Position numbers and translations under genes: made by a program. A stretch of DNA of 64,000 nucleotides, from positions 18,021,959 through 18,085,958 of the forward strand of contig NC_049987.1 of NCBI RefSeq assembly GCF_000003815.2, read 5' to 3'. The DNA is from Branchiostoma floridae. Taxonomy: Eukaryota; Chordata; Leptocardii; Amphioxiformes; Branchiostomatidae. This document shows, one piece after another, positions 1 to 13,730 of this stretch; position 1 is the stretch's first letter, and every line of letters begins with the position of its first letter. Below the pieces are notes generated by a model. That model made no database searches and was not told the origin of the DNA. It saw nothing but the letters and a program-made list of their open reading frames with translations.

Positions 1-3000
1 CTGGCTGCAAAGAGTGAGTAGTCGGCCCACCCAATAACAATAACAATAACAATGACAAATTTTCTCCACAGATGTCAGCCCACAGACAGCAATGCCATCG
101 ATGACAACGGTTCCATCCCAGACTGGACGTCCAGACAGTGATGATGATGAAGACCGAGAAGTTTGGGGTTCCGCTTACACAAATGGTTAGTGAATCTGTA
201 ACAATGTTATACATAATACATATGTTTTATTCCTATGGACACAGACCAATATGTTTCATGTACTGCTGTCATTTCCTACTCCAATATCCGCATACGCAGG
301 TCAATATATATCTGTGCATTATTCCAAATGCGAGACCATATCGCCCATACATAAATGTGCTGTTATCTTTATAATGTTATTGATGAAATTTTGTTGCACT
401 GTATCTGTATGTAGTTTAGATTCTGTATGCACTATTAATAGTAACAATTGCCATTCGCTGTATCCCATACAATTGTCGATCAATAAAGTTCATTTATAAA
501 TTCCTTCTATAAATAGCTAACCCATGATGTAATCGTTAAATCTTGATATTCTAGAATTTTTAATTTAGTTAAAGTTCTTTTTATTTCAGAAGCTGTGCCT
601 AAGAATCTAGCAACCCAACCACCTGTTTCAACAAAAATAGCAGCAAAGTCAGGTTAGAGTTATTGCAATTATCTTTTCCTTTTGAAGAGATCCTTTCATC
701 CGTCAAAAGCGTACTCCTGATAAAGAAAGTTTACAACACTGTAAACAAGTGGAGAGATTAGTTCCTAGTGTGCTCCACGTGCGTTTTAGCGGTTCTAATA
801 TGTTAAGTTAAATCACATCATGATCTGCCTCCTGATACACGATTTACTATTTCGATATATTTGATTCATTGAACACTTCGCAATTTTCCAGGATCCTTGA
901 TAGAAAATCCCTCAACCCAAGTCCCGGTCCACAAAGCAGGAACAGACGCCACGCCAACAGGTCAGCTCATGTTTCATATTGTGTCTACTTTCTACATTCA
1001 TGTCAAAAATTATATTGGTGAACCGAATCGGATATGTTTTATCTATATGTAACTTGTTGTCGATTGATGTAAATATATTAACTAAGTGATTACAGATCAT
1101 ATTCCTTTATAAGGTCAAGGTAGTAGGCCTAGTACTACTTCGACCAATGGTAGAGTCCAGATTGAGACATCTTTCTAAAGTAACATTCATTCTCTTTCTG
1201 ACGCTTGATACAATTAAACACTTTGTGGATCCTTTCTTGAGTGTGTCGTCATGTTGTCTTTATTTGGTTATATATGCTTGCCTAACGAAAAATGAAATCA
1301 TGTCTTTTTACAGTGTGTCCAATATCTGGCTACATTCGTCTACGAGGAGCTTGCTACAAGTTCTTTGCTGAACCGAAGACGTACGAAGACGCTAGACAGA
1401 GGTGTGCCGAAGATGGTGGGCTGTTAGCCATGCCGAAAGACCGTGCCACCAACCGGTTCGTCACCAACCACCATCGCGGATCCAGCTGGCTTGGGTTAAC
1501 TGACATCAACAGAGAAGGCCGTTGGGTTTATGAGGACGGCCAACTCCTGAAGTCGTCCGGGTATTCTAGCTGGGCACGTGGTGAACCAAACGATGCTGAT
1601 TACATTGAAGACTGTGCCGAATTCACGCCAACCCGCGCGTTTTGGAATGATGCACCGTGCAACTCCAGCAAGCCGTTTACCTGTCAGATAGGTATGTATT
1701 ATGAGTAAGCAGAACAGAACTTAATTGCACGAAAATCGTACAGAGTACAATGTATTGTAGCAGCTATTAAACGTAGTAGATGTATTGTTTATTGTTTGTT
1801 TGTTTATTCTTTATCTAACCAGGGTGGAAGCATATCGCCTGACGGCGTTTTTCAAAGTCCCCTGGGAGAGAACCCTGGATTACTTGTAGTATATTTTCTA
1901 TTTTGCAACATTGAGCAGACGATGGGCACTAGTTGAATTGTTGTCACAAATATATACCGTAGCTCTTTCAATTGGGGATGCAAACAAACCCTTTTTAAAA
2001 GAAATTAATGAAATATTGTTTACGATTACTGCAGGTGTAACTGATGTGACGTCAGCGATCCCTACACCTACACCTGAACCTACACCTACACCTACACCTA
2101 CACTGGCGAGCCTCTCTACACCGAAAGTTACCACAGAAGGAAAAGTCACCGTGCTCAAAACATCCAACGTAACCCTGAAATGCACCCTAAGACTGAGACG
2201 ACGGCACATCAACCATCGCATCAACTGGTACAGAATCGGAGAAAACGGCACACAGGGTGCTCCTATGATCACATACATTGATAGACACGCCTTCCACAAC
2301 TACCGGCGGACTGCAGAGCTGCGATTGGTCGACAGACTGGAGGCCGTTGATGACCACGTGTCCCTTAGGATTCTAAATGTTAAAGTGCAGGATTCTGGGA
2401 CGTACAGATGTGAGGTCATCCTGGCGTCCCAGCAGCGAGCTTACGCTGACGTCAATATGACCATTTTAGGTACGTTATTAGGTTTCCCCCATAGTATTGT
2501 CAAAACCCCTTCGTTTCCAGACACCGTAGTTCAGTAACGTAATGTTTACAGTCCGTGCAACATTATGATCGTAGTCTTTGTCACCTCGCGAAATGTTAAG
2601 AAAATGAATTTTCTTTAAAATGCAAAAAATAAAATTTTAAAAGTATGGACTATAGGTAAAATTTTAAAAGTATGGACTATAGATGGCTTTTTGCAATCAA
2701 TACTGACCATGGTAAAACAGATAAACAGGTATGTTAACTTAATGATAAACATTTGAAAAAGTTTCATTCTATTTTACCTTTTTCTCCAACTACCTTCAGC
2801 ATGTCCAATTAAAAAGAAAAAGGACCACATCATTATCAACAAAGCTACTCCAACAGAGCTGGCGAGATCTGTGGACCACCATGACCATGGAGGTAAGTTT
2901 AGATGTGATTTATTGATTATTTTGCACTTCATAACAAATATATGACATAACTCTTACAAAACGATTAATTGTCATATGTAATCCAATATTTTGCCAGACT

Positions 3001-3913
3001 GTGACTTGTCTTTTTTGTGTGTGCAAGCTTATTTTCACATTCCAGGCATGTCTGGGACTCTGGCCGGAAGTTAGATTAAAGGTCCCGGAATAGGTTATCC
3101 AATGTTATCCCACTTCCTGTCTCAAATTATTAGCTTCCCGCAAGTCTATTGTTTTTTGAGAGCAAGTGAAGAAACGCACATACAGAATGTTTGCCACATT
3201 CACACTAATAGATGAAACAAGACATTTACAAGCAGGCATGCACTACCAAAAAATTTTTGCTTGTTTTGCTTACCCCATGGACAATTCTTATATGAAGAAA
3301 AACATTCTTGCAAGAAGAAAATGTAGAATAAAATTCTAAGCAAAACAAGAATCTACCAAAAAATCTTAATTCTCACGCATTGAACAATTTTCTTATTCTT
3401 TTCTGGAACTTTAAGCAAAATCTTCTTTTGAATTTCTAGAAATGCTTGCTTTTTTTTATAACTCTTAAGAATACAAGAATTTTTGCTCTTGATGTAAGAA
3501 AAACATTCTTGGTGTAAGAATATTAATCTCAAAAATATCTAAAAAAATTCAAGCAAAAATTTAAGTGCCCCATGGACAAGCACGTTTTTCTAAGATTTCT
3601 TGGGGACAGAATAATTTTCTTCCTGGAAGATAAATTTTCTGTGAGGAAGAAAAACAAGATACAGAAAAAAAACCTTTTGGTAGTGTGTGATCTATGAATT
3701 CTTGTTGTGATGGTAACTTAACTAGGGAATTACGTGGTGTAGAAAGCAATATTTAGCCTTTTATTCTATCTTGTTACTGCAGGGCAAAGTCTTGTGGTCA
3801 TCTCGGACACTGGCAGTGTATTCGCTGTTGCTCTATTCACGGGAGGCGTTTTCTTTATCTTGTTTCTGATCATTGCAGCTGTGGTCTTTTTGGTTTGGAG
3901 AAAGCGGGGTTAG
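1..3913 (+). CDS. C-type lectin / Ig-domain transmembrane receptor, 5' end outside the window
   Basis: Exons read in one phase-1 series: 1-13, 72-185, 590-652, 892-960, 1314-1691, 2035-2469, 2800-2892, 3783-3913 (TAG), giving 431 visible residues. The first exons encode Ser/Thr/Pro-rich linker. Exon 1314-1691 is a complete C-type lectin domain with WLGL, the EPN triplet typical of mannose-type calcium sites, and WND before the last cysteines. Exon 2035-2469 starts with a Thr-Pro repeat stalk and continues into an Ig domain (VTLKC, INWY, DSGTYRCEV). A short Lys-rich exon follows. The last exon has a hydrophobic stretch (about GGVFFILFLIIAAVVFLVW) and ends WRKRG, so this is a type I membrane protein with almost no cytoplasmic tail and no ITAM/ITIM; signalling would need a partner. 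A pathogen or glycan receptor role is inferred from the domains. All junctions have GT/AG and keep frame. The start codon and signal peptide lie upstream. Confidence 0.85.
3241..3685. mobile_element. MITE-like element in the last intron of the lectin/Ig receptor
   Basis: The ends are inverted copies: CACTACCAAAA at 3241 and its complement CTTTTGGTAGTG ending at 3685. The interior is A-rich, with repeated words such as AAGAAAAACATTCTTG and two copies of CCCCATGGACAA, and has no coding potential. No clear target-site duplication was found, so the superfamily is not assigned. Confidence 0.5.
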
Positions 3914-4482
3914 TTAACCCACGGGACACTGGCATTAAAATCATATAAAGATCATTCCAAATGTATCCACCAAACATACGACAAGTTTGAAGAACGTGGT
4001 GGAAACTTTCATATTCTATACGTTGACGTTAGCATTCTGTTTGATATAATTTTGTGTCAACATTGTCAACAGATCATGGGAGTAAACTTTCCATATCCTA
4101 CTACGAATTAGCCATGGATATACATTTAAGTGATAGATTCAGTTATATACCCTACTTTTCACGATGATTTTGATACATATTTTGATAGCCGATAACAGTT
4201 TTGATACTTTTGGTGAATTATATTTGATATTCAATTTGATAGTTAATCACAAAGAGCTGTTCACATGTTAATAGTGAGACAGCATACAGATGATATATGT
4301 ATTATATACATTACTATTGATAGATGTGAAAGGTATATTGAAGCGATGCATCCTTAAGATATCCATTTTTATTACCGTTACCGAACGCATTGCCTCTGTA
4401 AGGGAGTGGTAACAACTGTTTTCTATGTCTTTAGAGGTGATAGAGACAATTTTGTACAAATGAAAACCGACTTTTGAGAAAA

Positions 4483-4488
4483 AATAAA
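4483..4488 (+). promoter_or_regulatory. Polyadenylation signal of the lectin/Ig receptor
   Basis: AATAAA 570 bases after the stop codon, preceded by an A-rich stretch and followed by T-rich sequence. It is the first canonical hexamer after the stop. Confidence 0.5.
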
Positions 4489-7189
4489 CGTACTTGTTTG
4501 GTTTATTGAATAGTTTGTTATTGTTGTGCGTTGTTTGTCATTAAAAAGTATGTCTAATATAGTTTTAGCACGTTAGTTCAACTGTGAATGAAACTTTCAA
4601 CCGTTTTCTCTGCAATGAAGGAGGTAGCCTAAAAGCTGCTGAAACGTTGTTTCAACAAACACATGACCGTAAAGTAAAAGGATTGGCGATATATTGACAA
4701 TGTAGGTGACCCTAATATTCAGCAATAATTTTCATCAAAGTTAAGCCTTATGTTATCTCAACTCCAGAACTACCTTTGTACACAACATAAGCGGGACTGG
4801 TTTTATGATCTTTGAAAGCGGCGACAACGAACGGACTTCTGTCGGTCGGTCAGTTCACCCCTAGGCCAATTAACTCCTACTAGATTTTTATTCCCAACTC
4901 GGCCAAAGGCAACTATTACTATGTATTAAGAAAAGGGAAGAGGCATGTAAACGTTAGATAATAGTGATAGCATAGCTCAACATGTATTGTTTATTCAACT
5001 GTTATGCTACATGTAATAGTTCTTAGTCTTTAGGTTTTCATCTTGGGATTTGCTCTACATTTAGCCCACATGGGCAGGAACACGCAAATAAAGATCATCA
5101 CTATTCGTCCAGACGGGAGTCTAATAGAGACTAGGAAAAACGCACGCTTGCTTGAATATGCCAATACGTGTCAAAACTCTAGACGTTTCGTCGCAAAAGA
5201 AATGGTTGGATGAAGCATTGGTGTCACGCCATTCATCTATGTCAACATCGCACATAAATCATTTTACCGTAACTAGGTGATTGACTGACGTCCATCCGTA
5301 GGGAACTAAAGATTGGTTTTAGGATGCCGGTTACATGTTCGCTCATCTGGGTGATTTGTCATTATCTTGTCTTAGATGTAGAACTAAAGACATGAATATT
5401 TTTTTCTGTCTAAAAAGTTATGTTGAGTACAAGTTGAAGTTTAAAAAGATTGAGTCTAGCTTCTACCAAATAATGTCATTAATTCGTTTATCAACATTTA
5501 TTAAACATTTGAAAGTTAACGTAGTACTACCTTTTTGACGTGTTTACTATAAGTCACTTTTTAATAATATCATGCCAAGTCAAAAGTGATTGTACCAGAG
5601 CATATACAATATTTCTTTCTCTTTTCTGAAAAAATATTTATGCAGAACTTTAATAAGAGAAATTATCAGGTTAGGAATAAATATTCTTATCAGTACAGTA
5701 GCTAGAGTTTTATATGTACAATGACCTATACCATGTAACAGTGTCCCCACGTTCCATGCAGTGATGAAATAGGAGTAACAGAACAACACAAGACGTATCG
5801 GTGTTTTTTTATGAGAGCTAAACGAGAAATACTTTATATTAAAAAGATTAGATTTATTCCTCACCGTCCATCGAAAGTAATGACAACTACGGCCAGTGAA
5901 AATGCGACATTATGTTTACAAACATTTCCGAAAGTGCGCCAACAAAACCATTGTCGTGCAAAGAAGCAAATTTTAAAGACAAAATAACTTTAAAATTCTA
6001 AAGGTAAAAGGATGAACCTTATTCTTAAATTTGCCTCACTTGTAAACAGCTATTATGACACATTTTGATAAGCACACATTGCGGTGATAATATCCTTAGT
6101 TTCTGGCAATATCTAGTAACTCTTCAGATAGAATCTTTATTGCGTTTTCACAAAAAAACATGGCGTGTTCAGAAAACTTCGGCTAGCTGACGTCATAGAA
6201 CCTTGAGCGATGTCCCGAGGGGAAACAGTGGCCACGGTTTCATCTCCTTTTCACCGCTCACCTTTCAAATTAACGGCCGTTTGATTTATGGTTGGTTTCT
6301 CCGACTTCAAAGACCATGCGGGTTGGGAAAACGAGTCTCCATTCCACACGGATAATGACGTTCAATTCAGGAATATTTAATTATTAATGTTTAACCATTA
6401 CCATTGCACTGAGGGGACGACCGTGCTCTCAATGATGACAATACTTGTGGGGGAACACTTATTTCATTGTAGTAGCGGAGGGCTTGTTTCATGAAGCGTG
6501 CGGTGTGTTATAGAAACTCCACATCTTGACCAGGTAAGGTTTCTTTTGACTATTTCTCTACATTGCTTAAGACAAACATAAATTCAGGAAGAAGATACGA
6601 AGGTTAAAACAAGAAGTAGCAAAATTCTGTGAAAAGCTCAATTAGCACTTTAGAAAGCACTTTAGACACAGTTTACTCAAGGTTTGAATTTAGAAGAACA
6701 TCACTCCTGGTGCATTTAGATTATGGAAAATGCTTTCTACTTAAATGTATGCGAAACCATCGTTTCAAGAGAGAAAATGAAACAATATGACAGCCAAACA
6801 ATGTTTTAATTGCAATACTATATCGTAATAAGAATAAAATTCGTGCATCTTGTAAAATGCTCCTTTTCAATTTAAAAAAAATCCTATTTCTACAGTTGCT
6901 ATTAGTTTTTACATTGGAAACCTACAATTAATTAGAAAACAGCATAACTCCTAAATCCCTTTTCTAATTCCGACTTTTAGGTTGCTCACGATATCTGTTC
7001 ATGTCTTGCATGACGGACAACTTAATGATGCACTGAAAAATATGAATATATGAAATGTACAATTAAAACGTCAACAGAAAGATGTATACACGAGGGACTA
7101 GAATCTAATGTGAAATAAAGTATCGATATTAAGGCATAATAAGAAGTTTAAAAACATAAAATACTGATTTTTTTTCTAACTATCCACAG
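4489..7189. other. Intergenic stretch, no gene recognised
   Basis: AT-rich sequence with only short chance reading frames on both strands. CCAG|GTAAGG at about 6534 could be the donor of a non-coding first exon for the downstream kringle gene, because the acceptor at 7189 opens an exon with 47 untranslated bases before its ATG. No TATA box or repeat family is evident. Confidence 0.4.
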
Positions 7190-10100
7190 AAAACGTTGAC
7201 AACCATGGGGTGACTACACCAGCTCTCGGAAATATAATGCTGTCCGTTTTAAAGATGATCTTCTTCATACTTTGTCTTACGGCCATGTCTGTACACGCTG
7301 GCTTGGAGCCTTCAAGTACCGGTATGTACTACTACAGTAGGAGCCAGTTAATTGCACAACGGATTAACGCACACTTCTGTTAACTGCACGGGATCCCAAA
7401 CCAGTGCTGCCCCGCTAGATAACTTCGCATTATTGCACCAGCCGGATATTACTGTATACAATTAAGCGGTTTCTACTGTATATCGGTATTATATTTAAAT
7501 GGGATCATCTCACACAAAGTTACCATCCGCGTGAAAATCTACAACTCTTTTTGCAATTTCCAATCTTCTAAAGTCAATACATTACGTCATGTGGAAAACG
7601 ATAGCTGCTTGGCTTGCAATGATGACGTAATTTCTACGAGAAATGTCATATGCATCTGTTTTAGTTTTATTGACACATTAAGGAGATTATATACGGCATG
7701 TTCGTGAAAGCCAAGGTTAGCTACACTTGCAATGTCACGCCATGCAAAAGAATAAGTTCAAGATAATAATAAAGTACTCTCATTCTTGACAAGTAGTTTG
7801 GAATCAAATGACTGGATCCATAGCTGTATCGACATTTGTTAACTCTTAAGGGAACAGAGACTGTTGGAGCTAGTCCTTTGGGGTATTTTCTTTTGTATAT
7901 CTAGTATTGGAGACATAAGAATTCCATTTATCAATCGATAACAAGAGCTACTTAGATTTGAAGTCAACAAAGTCCAAAAAGAAAACTATTTCCTAATGCT
8001 TTATTGTACGGGGTGATGATCTAGAGACATTTAGCTGAATAAAAACGATCTAATGTTAGAATTACAACTGTCACAAAAACGCAAGACACTTGTACATAAA
8101 ACGGGAAGGAAAGATACTGGCTATCAAAAACATCTGTAATCAGTGACACCTATGTTGCAATTCTGAGGAAGGTGACAGACGGTGTTTGTGTTAGCACTCG
8201 ACCGACTATGACGTCATTATCGTCCGCCATGATGAATGGTTAAACCTTGAAGTTGTCAGGTACACTTGAATTTCTATTTCATAAACACAGTCACGTAATA
8301 ATGACCCATTCAACTCCATAGGCCTGGCCCTTGCAGTTTCTTCTGCTAATGTAACCAGTATGGTTCCATTGTTACTTCTACACCATACTTCTGCAGATAT
8401 TTGATAATGAGTAAATAAGACATTTGTGATACGTTTCAGTCGACCCGTACAGAGAGTGTTACGAAGGGATAGGAGAGTCATACCGGGGCCGTGTGAACTA
8501 TACCGAACTAGGCTTCGACTGTCTGTCCTGGGACCATGAAATGGTTTGTTTATTTGTTTGCTTCAACCTTAGTTTATTCATTCACGAGAAGCTCGAATCG
8601 GCATACAGTTTGTTTTTTTCATTGAGGTCAGGGTCAGATAAAATATAACAGAGACACAGATTACATCGAGTGCTAATTAGTGCGCACTCATTAGAAATAG
8701 AAATGGGTCGTTATTAAAAGCTACCTGTACCCGATTGATTATGTAAATACTGTCCAATAAATGTGCAGTGGAAAATGAAACGCACTTTATTAGTCAGTGC
8801 CCTCACTGCGATACCGAAAGAAACAGATTATTTCAAACTATTGCCTCAATTTCAGCGAGCTTTTACCATTTAGGAGATCAGCAAAAGGCTACATTTTACT
8901 CCAAGCACAAAACCCAGTCATTTTACACAAAGTGAGACAAGTAATTAACCACTGCATTAAAAGAAGAAGACAAGTCAAACCCTAAAGTAATAAACGCAGT
9001 ACCTTATAGTAGATTAGAAACTAATGTTATCTACTGAATGACTTTACCTTATTCCGAGACTTTATGTGCAATTAGCCTTCGGGTATGATTTTGCAAATCA
9101 ACTCTCTGTAATAAATCTATCAATATAGGTGAAGGTCATCATGAGACCCGGTGACTACCAGATGTTTGACCTCCAGGAGAACTACTGCAGGAACCCATTC
9201 TCCTACCCGCGACCGCTGTGCTTCGTCATCAACCCTCATGATAGCGAACATTCATTCTGGGACTTCTGTCCGATCCCCAACTGTAGTAAGTACATAACGT
9301 AATGCTAGTTAGTTTACATTTGTCTGCATGGTAACCTATATCCGTTATATTTTATATGTTCTTGAACAGGGTATTTAGCTCGACATATGAAAGATATTCA
9401 GTTGATGGACGGTGATTTCAAACTGCGGTATTTTGAAGTAAAATTAACGCCTGTTTACTTAATAGGCTTAGATGTCCAGTTTTTAGAACAAAGGATATAG
9501 GTTAAAGGTGAATTAGAGTTATATCCTATAACATCTCAAGTCCCCCGATACTGCGCCTGTAGAAATTGCCTGCTACAAGTCATTCTCGCTGCGTTTACGT
9601 GGGCTATCCGTTAACCAATCAAAATCTCTTTCTGGTCTTGGATGGGAAATTACTACACAATTACGTTTTAACTTACATCCTGGCCAAATGTGGTGACGTG
9701 ATTGGCTGGAGAAGGACGAATCATACTACATATTAGTGGATGGCCTGGAAAGAGAATGCTATCGCACTATCTTTGCATTTATTTACTATATACTGCACGT
9801 TGTCGAAACATTGTTGTGATTGAAAAGGAGGTCAAGTTGATTTCGAAATTATGTATTTCTATTCAATGTTTTTATGGCTATCTGCAATATATGGCACTAG
9901 TTTCTGTTTTAAAATTGCGGTCTAATATTATCTTCCAGATCCAACGACAACTATACCTGTAACTACACCAACGACAACGCCTATGCCAACTACTGTTAGA
10001 AGGCATATAACCCCGCAACTACCAACAGCATCCGGCGGTGAAGTAACAGCTTCTCTTCGGCCAGGGCGGACGCATGCGCGACACTCGTCCCTTGTGAGTC

Positions 10101-11594
10101 GCATCACTCGGGTTACTCCGCCCACCGGCGCATCGCTTGAGAAGAGTACCGCTCAATCCGCTGTGAAAGGTACTTGTCCCGCAAACCTTCGATATAATCG
10201 TCGTTTTTATACCCCCTTCACATTAGGCGCGATTCGATCGGACGACGAGTCTGCGAGCTCTAATTTACGAGGAGNNNNNNNNNNNNNNNNNNNNNNNNNN
10301 NNNNNNNNNNNNNNNNNNNNNNNNNNNNNNNNNNNNNNNNNNNNNNNNNNNNNNNNNNNNNNNNNNNNNNNNNNNNNNNNNNNNNNNNNNNNNNNNNNNN
10401 NNNNNNNNNNNNNNNNNNNNNNNNNNNNNNNNNNNNNNNNNNNNNNNNNNNNNNNNNNNNNCCGTCAGGGTCATGCCTCCTCGTGATTTAGAGCTCGCAG
10501 ACTCGTCGTCCGATCGAATCGCGCCTAATGTGAAGGGGGTATGAAGCTTTCAGTGGATACTATTCCTGTTTTTTTTTTATATACACCATTTGTGATATTC
10601 AGTTTACTCTATTATTTGTTGGAGTACCAAGATTGTTCTAAAAAAGACTACCATTGAAAGCTGAAAATGCACATGAAATTGATGACATATTATTTCTCAA
10701 ATTTTTTGTTCATTTAAAGAGGAATAGACAGACTTATCGAGAAACTCACAAAAATATATAAACTAAACATTTTACAGAACAGCTAAACTTTTAACATTGG
10801 TATGAGATCTCCATTGTATTGTTTTCAATTGCAGCTTGCAGACTGGACCAGTTTCAATGCAACAACGACAAGCGTTGCATCTCTCGTCAGTCCGTGTGTG
10901 ACAACTTGGTCGACTGCTCCGACAGAAGTGACGAAGAGAATTGTGGTAGGTAACTTTTGATGACGTGTCAACGTAAAGACACGAAATGATGACGCCACTG
11001 ATCCATGTACTCAGATATTCAAAGCAAGGCAGTTAATTTTGTTCTAGTGGGGTCTGTGAGAAGGGCCTTGTATGTGATAAATACAACTTTTCATATGAAA
11101 CTAAGTTAATATCTTAAGATAGATAGTTATGGCTTTACGTAGTAGATATCAGCTGTGGTCTACCTCCTATACTTCTATTCAAGTTAACCCAATATAATTT
11201 TGTATGTTAGATTACGTAAGAATATTGAATATCAATATCTGGAATTGGAAAAAAAATTATAAATCGCATTACAGCTAAGAGATCGTATATATGTATGTTT
11301 GTGTTTGTTTGTTTGTTTGTTTGTTTGATAGCTTTTAGATGCGCGGCAGACGAGTTCTTCTGTGATGACCTGTGTTATCCCGCCTTCTTCACATGTGATG
11401 GGTGGGACGACTGTACGGACGGGAGCGACGAGGACCCGGCTAACTGCAGTAAGTTACATATCGGATTGTATCTAATTAACACAAACACACAGAAACGCAA
11501 ACGCGGACACAAATACAGACACACTGCATACACATATCCAAATATCCAAACATGTACAAACGCACTATATACATACAAACATACATACATACAT

Positions 11595-11649
<55 letters not shown>

Positions 11650-12569
11650 ATACACACCACACACACACACACACACACACACAAAGATACATTTCTTAAG
11701 ACTACGTAAGATTACGTTTCACTAAAATAATACAAACGCAACAGTTGCCATCTAAAAGCAGGTTTCTATTTGCTTCACCCCTCTCGACCCCTAGAATCGT
11801 TTCTAGTGTTGTACAGAACACTTGTGCCAAGTTTTATGCTTTTACCACATTTTGCACAATTTTGGCACCAATCGCCTAGACTTATTGTAAACAAGACTGT
11901 ACCTAGAACAAGATCACTCTGGTTGTTTCTCACATGCTTTGTTATCTGTTACTTCTGTTCTGTGCTTCAGTTCTTCCTGATCACAGCACAACGTCGCAGC
12001 CTCTTGCAGGCGTCGACGGTGGTGACACCGAAGGCCAGGGAGGGCAGTCAAATGGACAATCGCAGAACGTTGGGGACAGCGAAAACGGCAATGGTCAAAC
12101 AGGTGACCACGAAAATGGTAATGGTCAAACGGGGGACAGCGAAAACGACAACGGTCACTCAGATTCTGGAATAGATGGAATAGATACTTTTGCAAACGGC
12201 ACCAATGTGTACCTGAATGACACTAGCTACCATGGAAGCAATGAAACGGATTCGCAAGATGGCGGTTCACAGGGAAACAACAATGGTAAACATATCAATG
12301 GAGAACAAGGCAACGGTGACGATCAAGGCAATGGGGACGGCATGTATGGTGGTGATTCGTATGGTAAAGCATACAATGTGTCAGATTATGAAGAGCTATG
12401 GCTGAGATTCAACCTATCGGTGAAGAATTTGACCAAGTTGCCCTGTCCCTGTTTCGTGTTTGGGCGCCAACTTATTGGACGGTCTTCGCCTGCATCATTG
12501 ATCTCAGCAAGCATACCGTTAACAGTGTTCCTTTATGTAATGTTTAGGTTGATGATTTGTATCCTCTAG
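7190..12569 (+). CDS. Secreted/GPI-anchored protein with kringle and two LDLa domains (467 aa)
   Basis: Exons 7190-7321 (ATG at 7237), 8440-8543, 9129-9285, 9939-10169, 10835-10945, 11332-11448, 11971-12569 join in one open frame. The protein starts with a signal peptide ([20 protein letters not shown]). A kringle split by a phase-0 intron follows, with six cysteines and the hallmarks YRG, CLSW, NYCRNP, CFV and CPIPNC; the usual PWCF is PLCF. Next come a Thr/Pro-rich linker and two single-exon LDLa modules, each with six cysteines and an acidic calcium motif ([16 protein letters not shown]). The last exon is Gly/Asn/Asp-rich, has three about 10-residue [13 protein letters not shown] repeats and several N-glycosylation sites, and ends in a hydrophobic tail without cytoplasmic residues, as in GPI-anchored proteins. 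Kringle and LDLa modules bind proteins, lipids or calcium; no protease domain is present. Ligand unknown. A non-coding first exon near 6490-6533 is possible. Confidence 0.87.
10210..10541. mobile_element. MITE with about 60-bp terminal inverted repeats, centre lost in an N gap
   Basis: Sequence from TACCCCCTTCACATTAGGCG (10210) to the gap is matched in inverted orientation by 10478-10541, ending CCTAATGTGAAGGGGGTA. The arms share about 60 bases with a few differences and are bounded by TA, as in Tc1/mariner-type insertions. It sits in the intron between the Thr/Pro linker exon and the first LDLa exon. Confidence 0.75.
10275..10461. other. Assembly gap (187 N)
   Basis: Run of N inside the inverted-repeat element. 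The fold-back structure probably stopped assembly here. Reading frames drawn across it are artefacts. Confidence 1.
11571..11685. repeat. CATA/CA microsatellite
   Basis: A run of (ACAT)n passes into (AC)n with two interruptions, just after the second LDLa exon. A GTTT run at 11294-11328 precedes the same exon and forms part of its acceptor tract. Confidence 0.95.
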
Positions 12570-13051
12570 CGAAGGAACATTTTATAAATTTGTTTATGAC
12601 GATATTATGCAATAGCAATCACCAAGCAAATATTGTGGTAATAAATGTATAAGTGTACAACGTTCTCTTGCCCATACATTGCCCATGTCCGTGTACAAAT
12701 TTTGAAAAAAAAGGTCGTTAAACAATTATGCTTCGTATCTGCTTAGAGATGAAAGATTTGCAGTGAAAATAACATTTATGAATGTAAAAAATATGAATGC
12801 TATTAGTAGATGTATATTTAATCAAAGGCTTAAGCTAGAAAACAACTCTCATAACATGGCGAGGAAATACTATCACCTGATCGTCTCTGTCTTAGCGGTA
12901 ATCTAACTAGTTCTTAGTTGTATTTTGTGATGGTTTTAGCACTGTTGTTTTACTGATTGCAAATAGTAAACTTTTTACCTTCTTCTCTGTGAGACGAGAA
13001 CTATGTTTTAGCGACATGAGCCTTTCATGTACATGATATCATTCTCACAAC

Positions 13052-13057
13052 AATAAA
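13052..13057 (+). promoter_or_regulatory. Polyadenylation signal of the kringle/LDLa gene
   Basis: AATAAA 483 bases after the stop codon. An earlier hexamer in GGTAATAAATG near 12640 is an alternative. The rest of 12570-13700 contains no recognisable gene. Confidence 0.45.
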
Positions 13058-13730
13058 GTGAATATAAAGTGTAGAAAATTATATATTGTGCTTCTTATTT
13101 TTTGTGCAACAATGGATGTTGTCAAGAATAGTACATAAGTGAATGTTACCGATGAGATACATGTTCATACTGTAACAACAGCAACAAGACAACTATGGAG
13201 ACAAGTGGCATATTTTTGTCGTTTGAGCCAGTTACTTATCGCATGGAATAGATTGGGAATGAACCGAATTTTCATAGGGGTAATAGTGTAATATCACTTC
13301 AAAGTATGCTATCTATAGTCATCAAGTCATGTGTATTGAGTCCTATATATTACAAATCAGGAAAAATAAGAAATATGCCAGACAAATCACCAAAATCGAC
13401 AGGAATGCGCCAAGAACTAAAAAGAGAATTCGAAGAATCAGAATCAGACCGAGATGAACGATGCTCTACGTTTAGTTCTTAGTCACGAAGTAGCCCGGCC
13501 GTTTCCCGTGAATTCTATGTGGATAGCATTGAGCAACTCTACAAGTTGCATTTAATATTGTATTCCTGTCAGAAAAAACATCTGTCTTTTGTCAGTCCCT
13601 ACCTTAACTACCACCTTCCCTCAAAAGGCCCGTTTCTATTTCCCAAGGCGTTATTTGCAACTAATAATTAGTACCCAGTCGGACAAGCTTCTGTGCGGTG
13701 GGTAGACCTACTCTAAACTAGTTCGACATT

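Noticed and set aside
11375..11692. Cys/Val-rich antisense frames
   Set aside because: Translation of the CA microsatellite. The same applies at 36657-36898.
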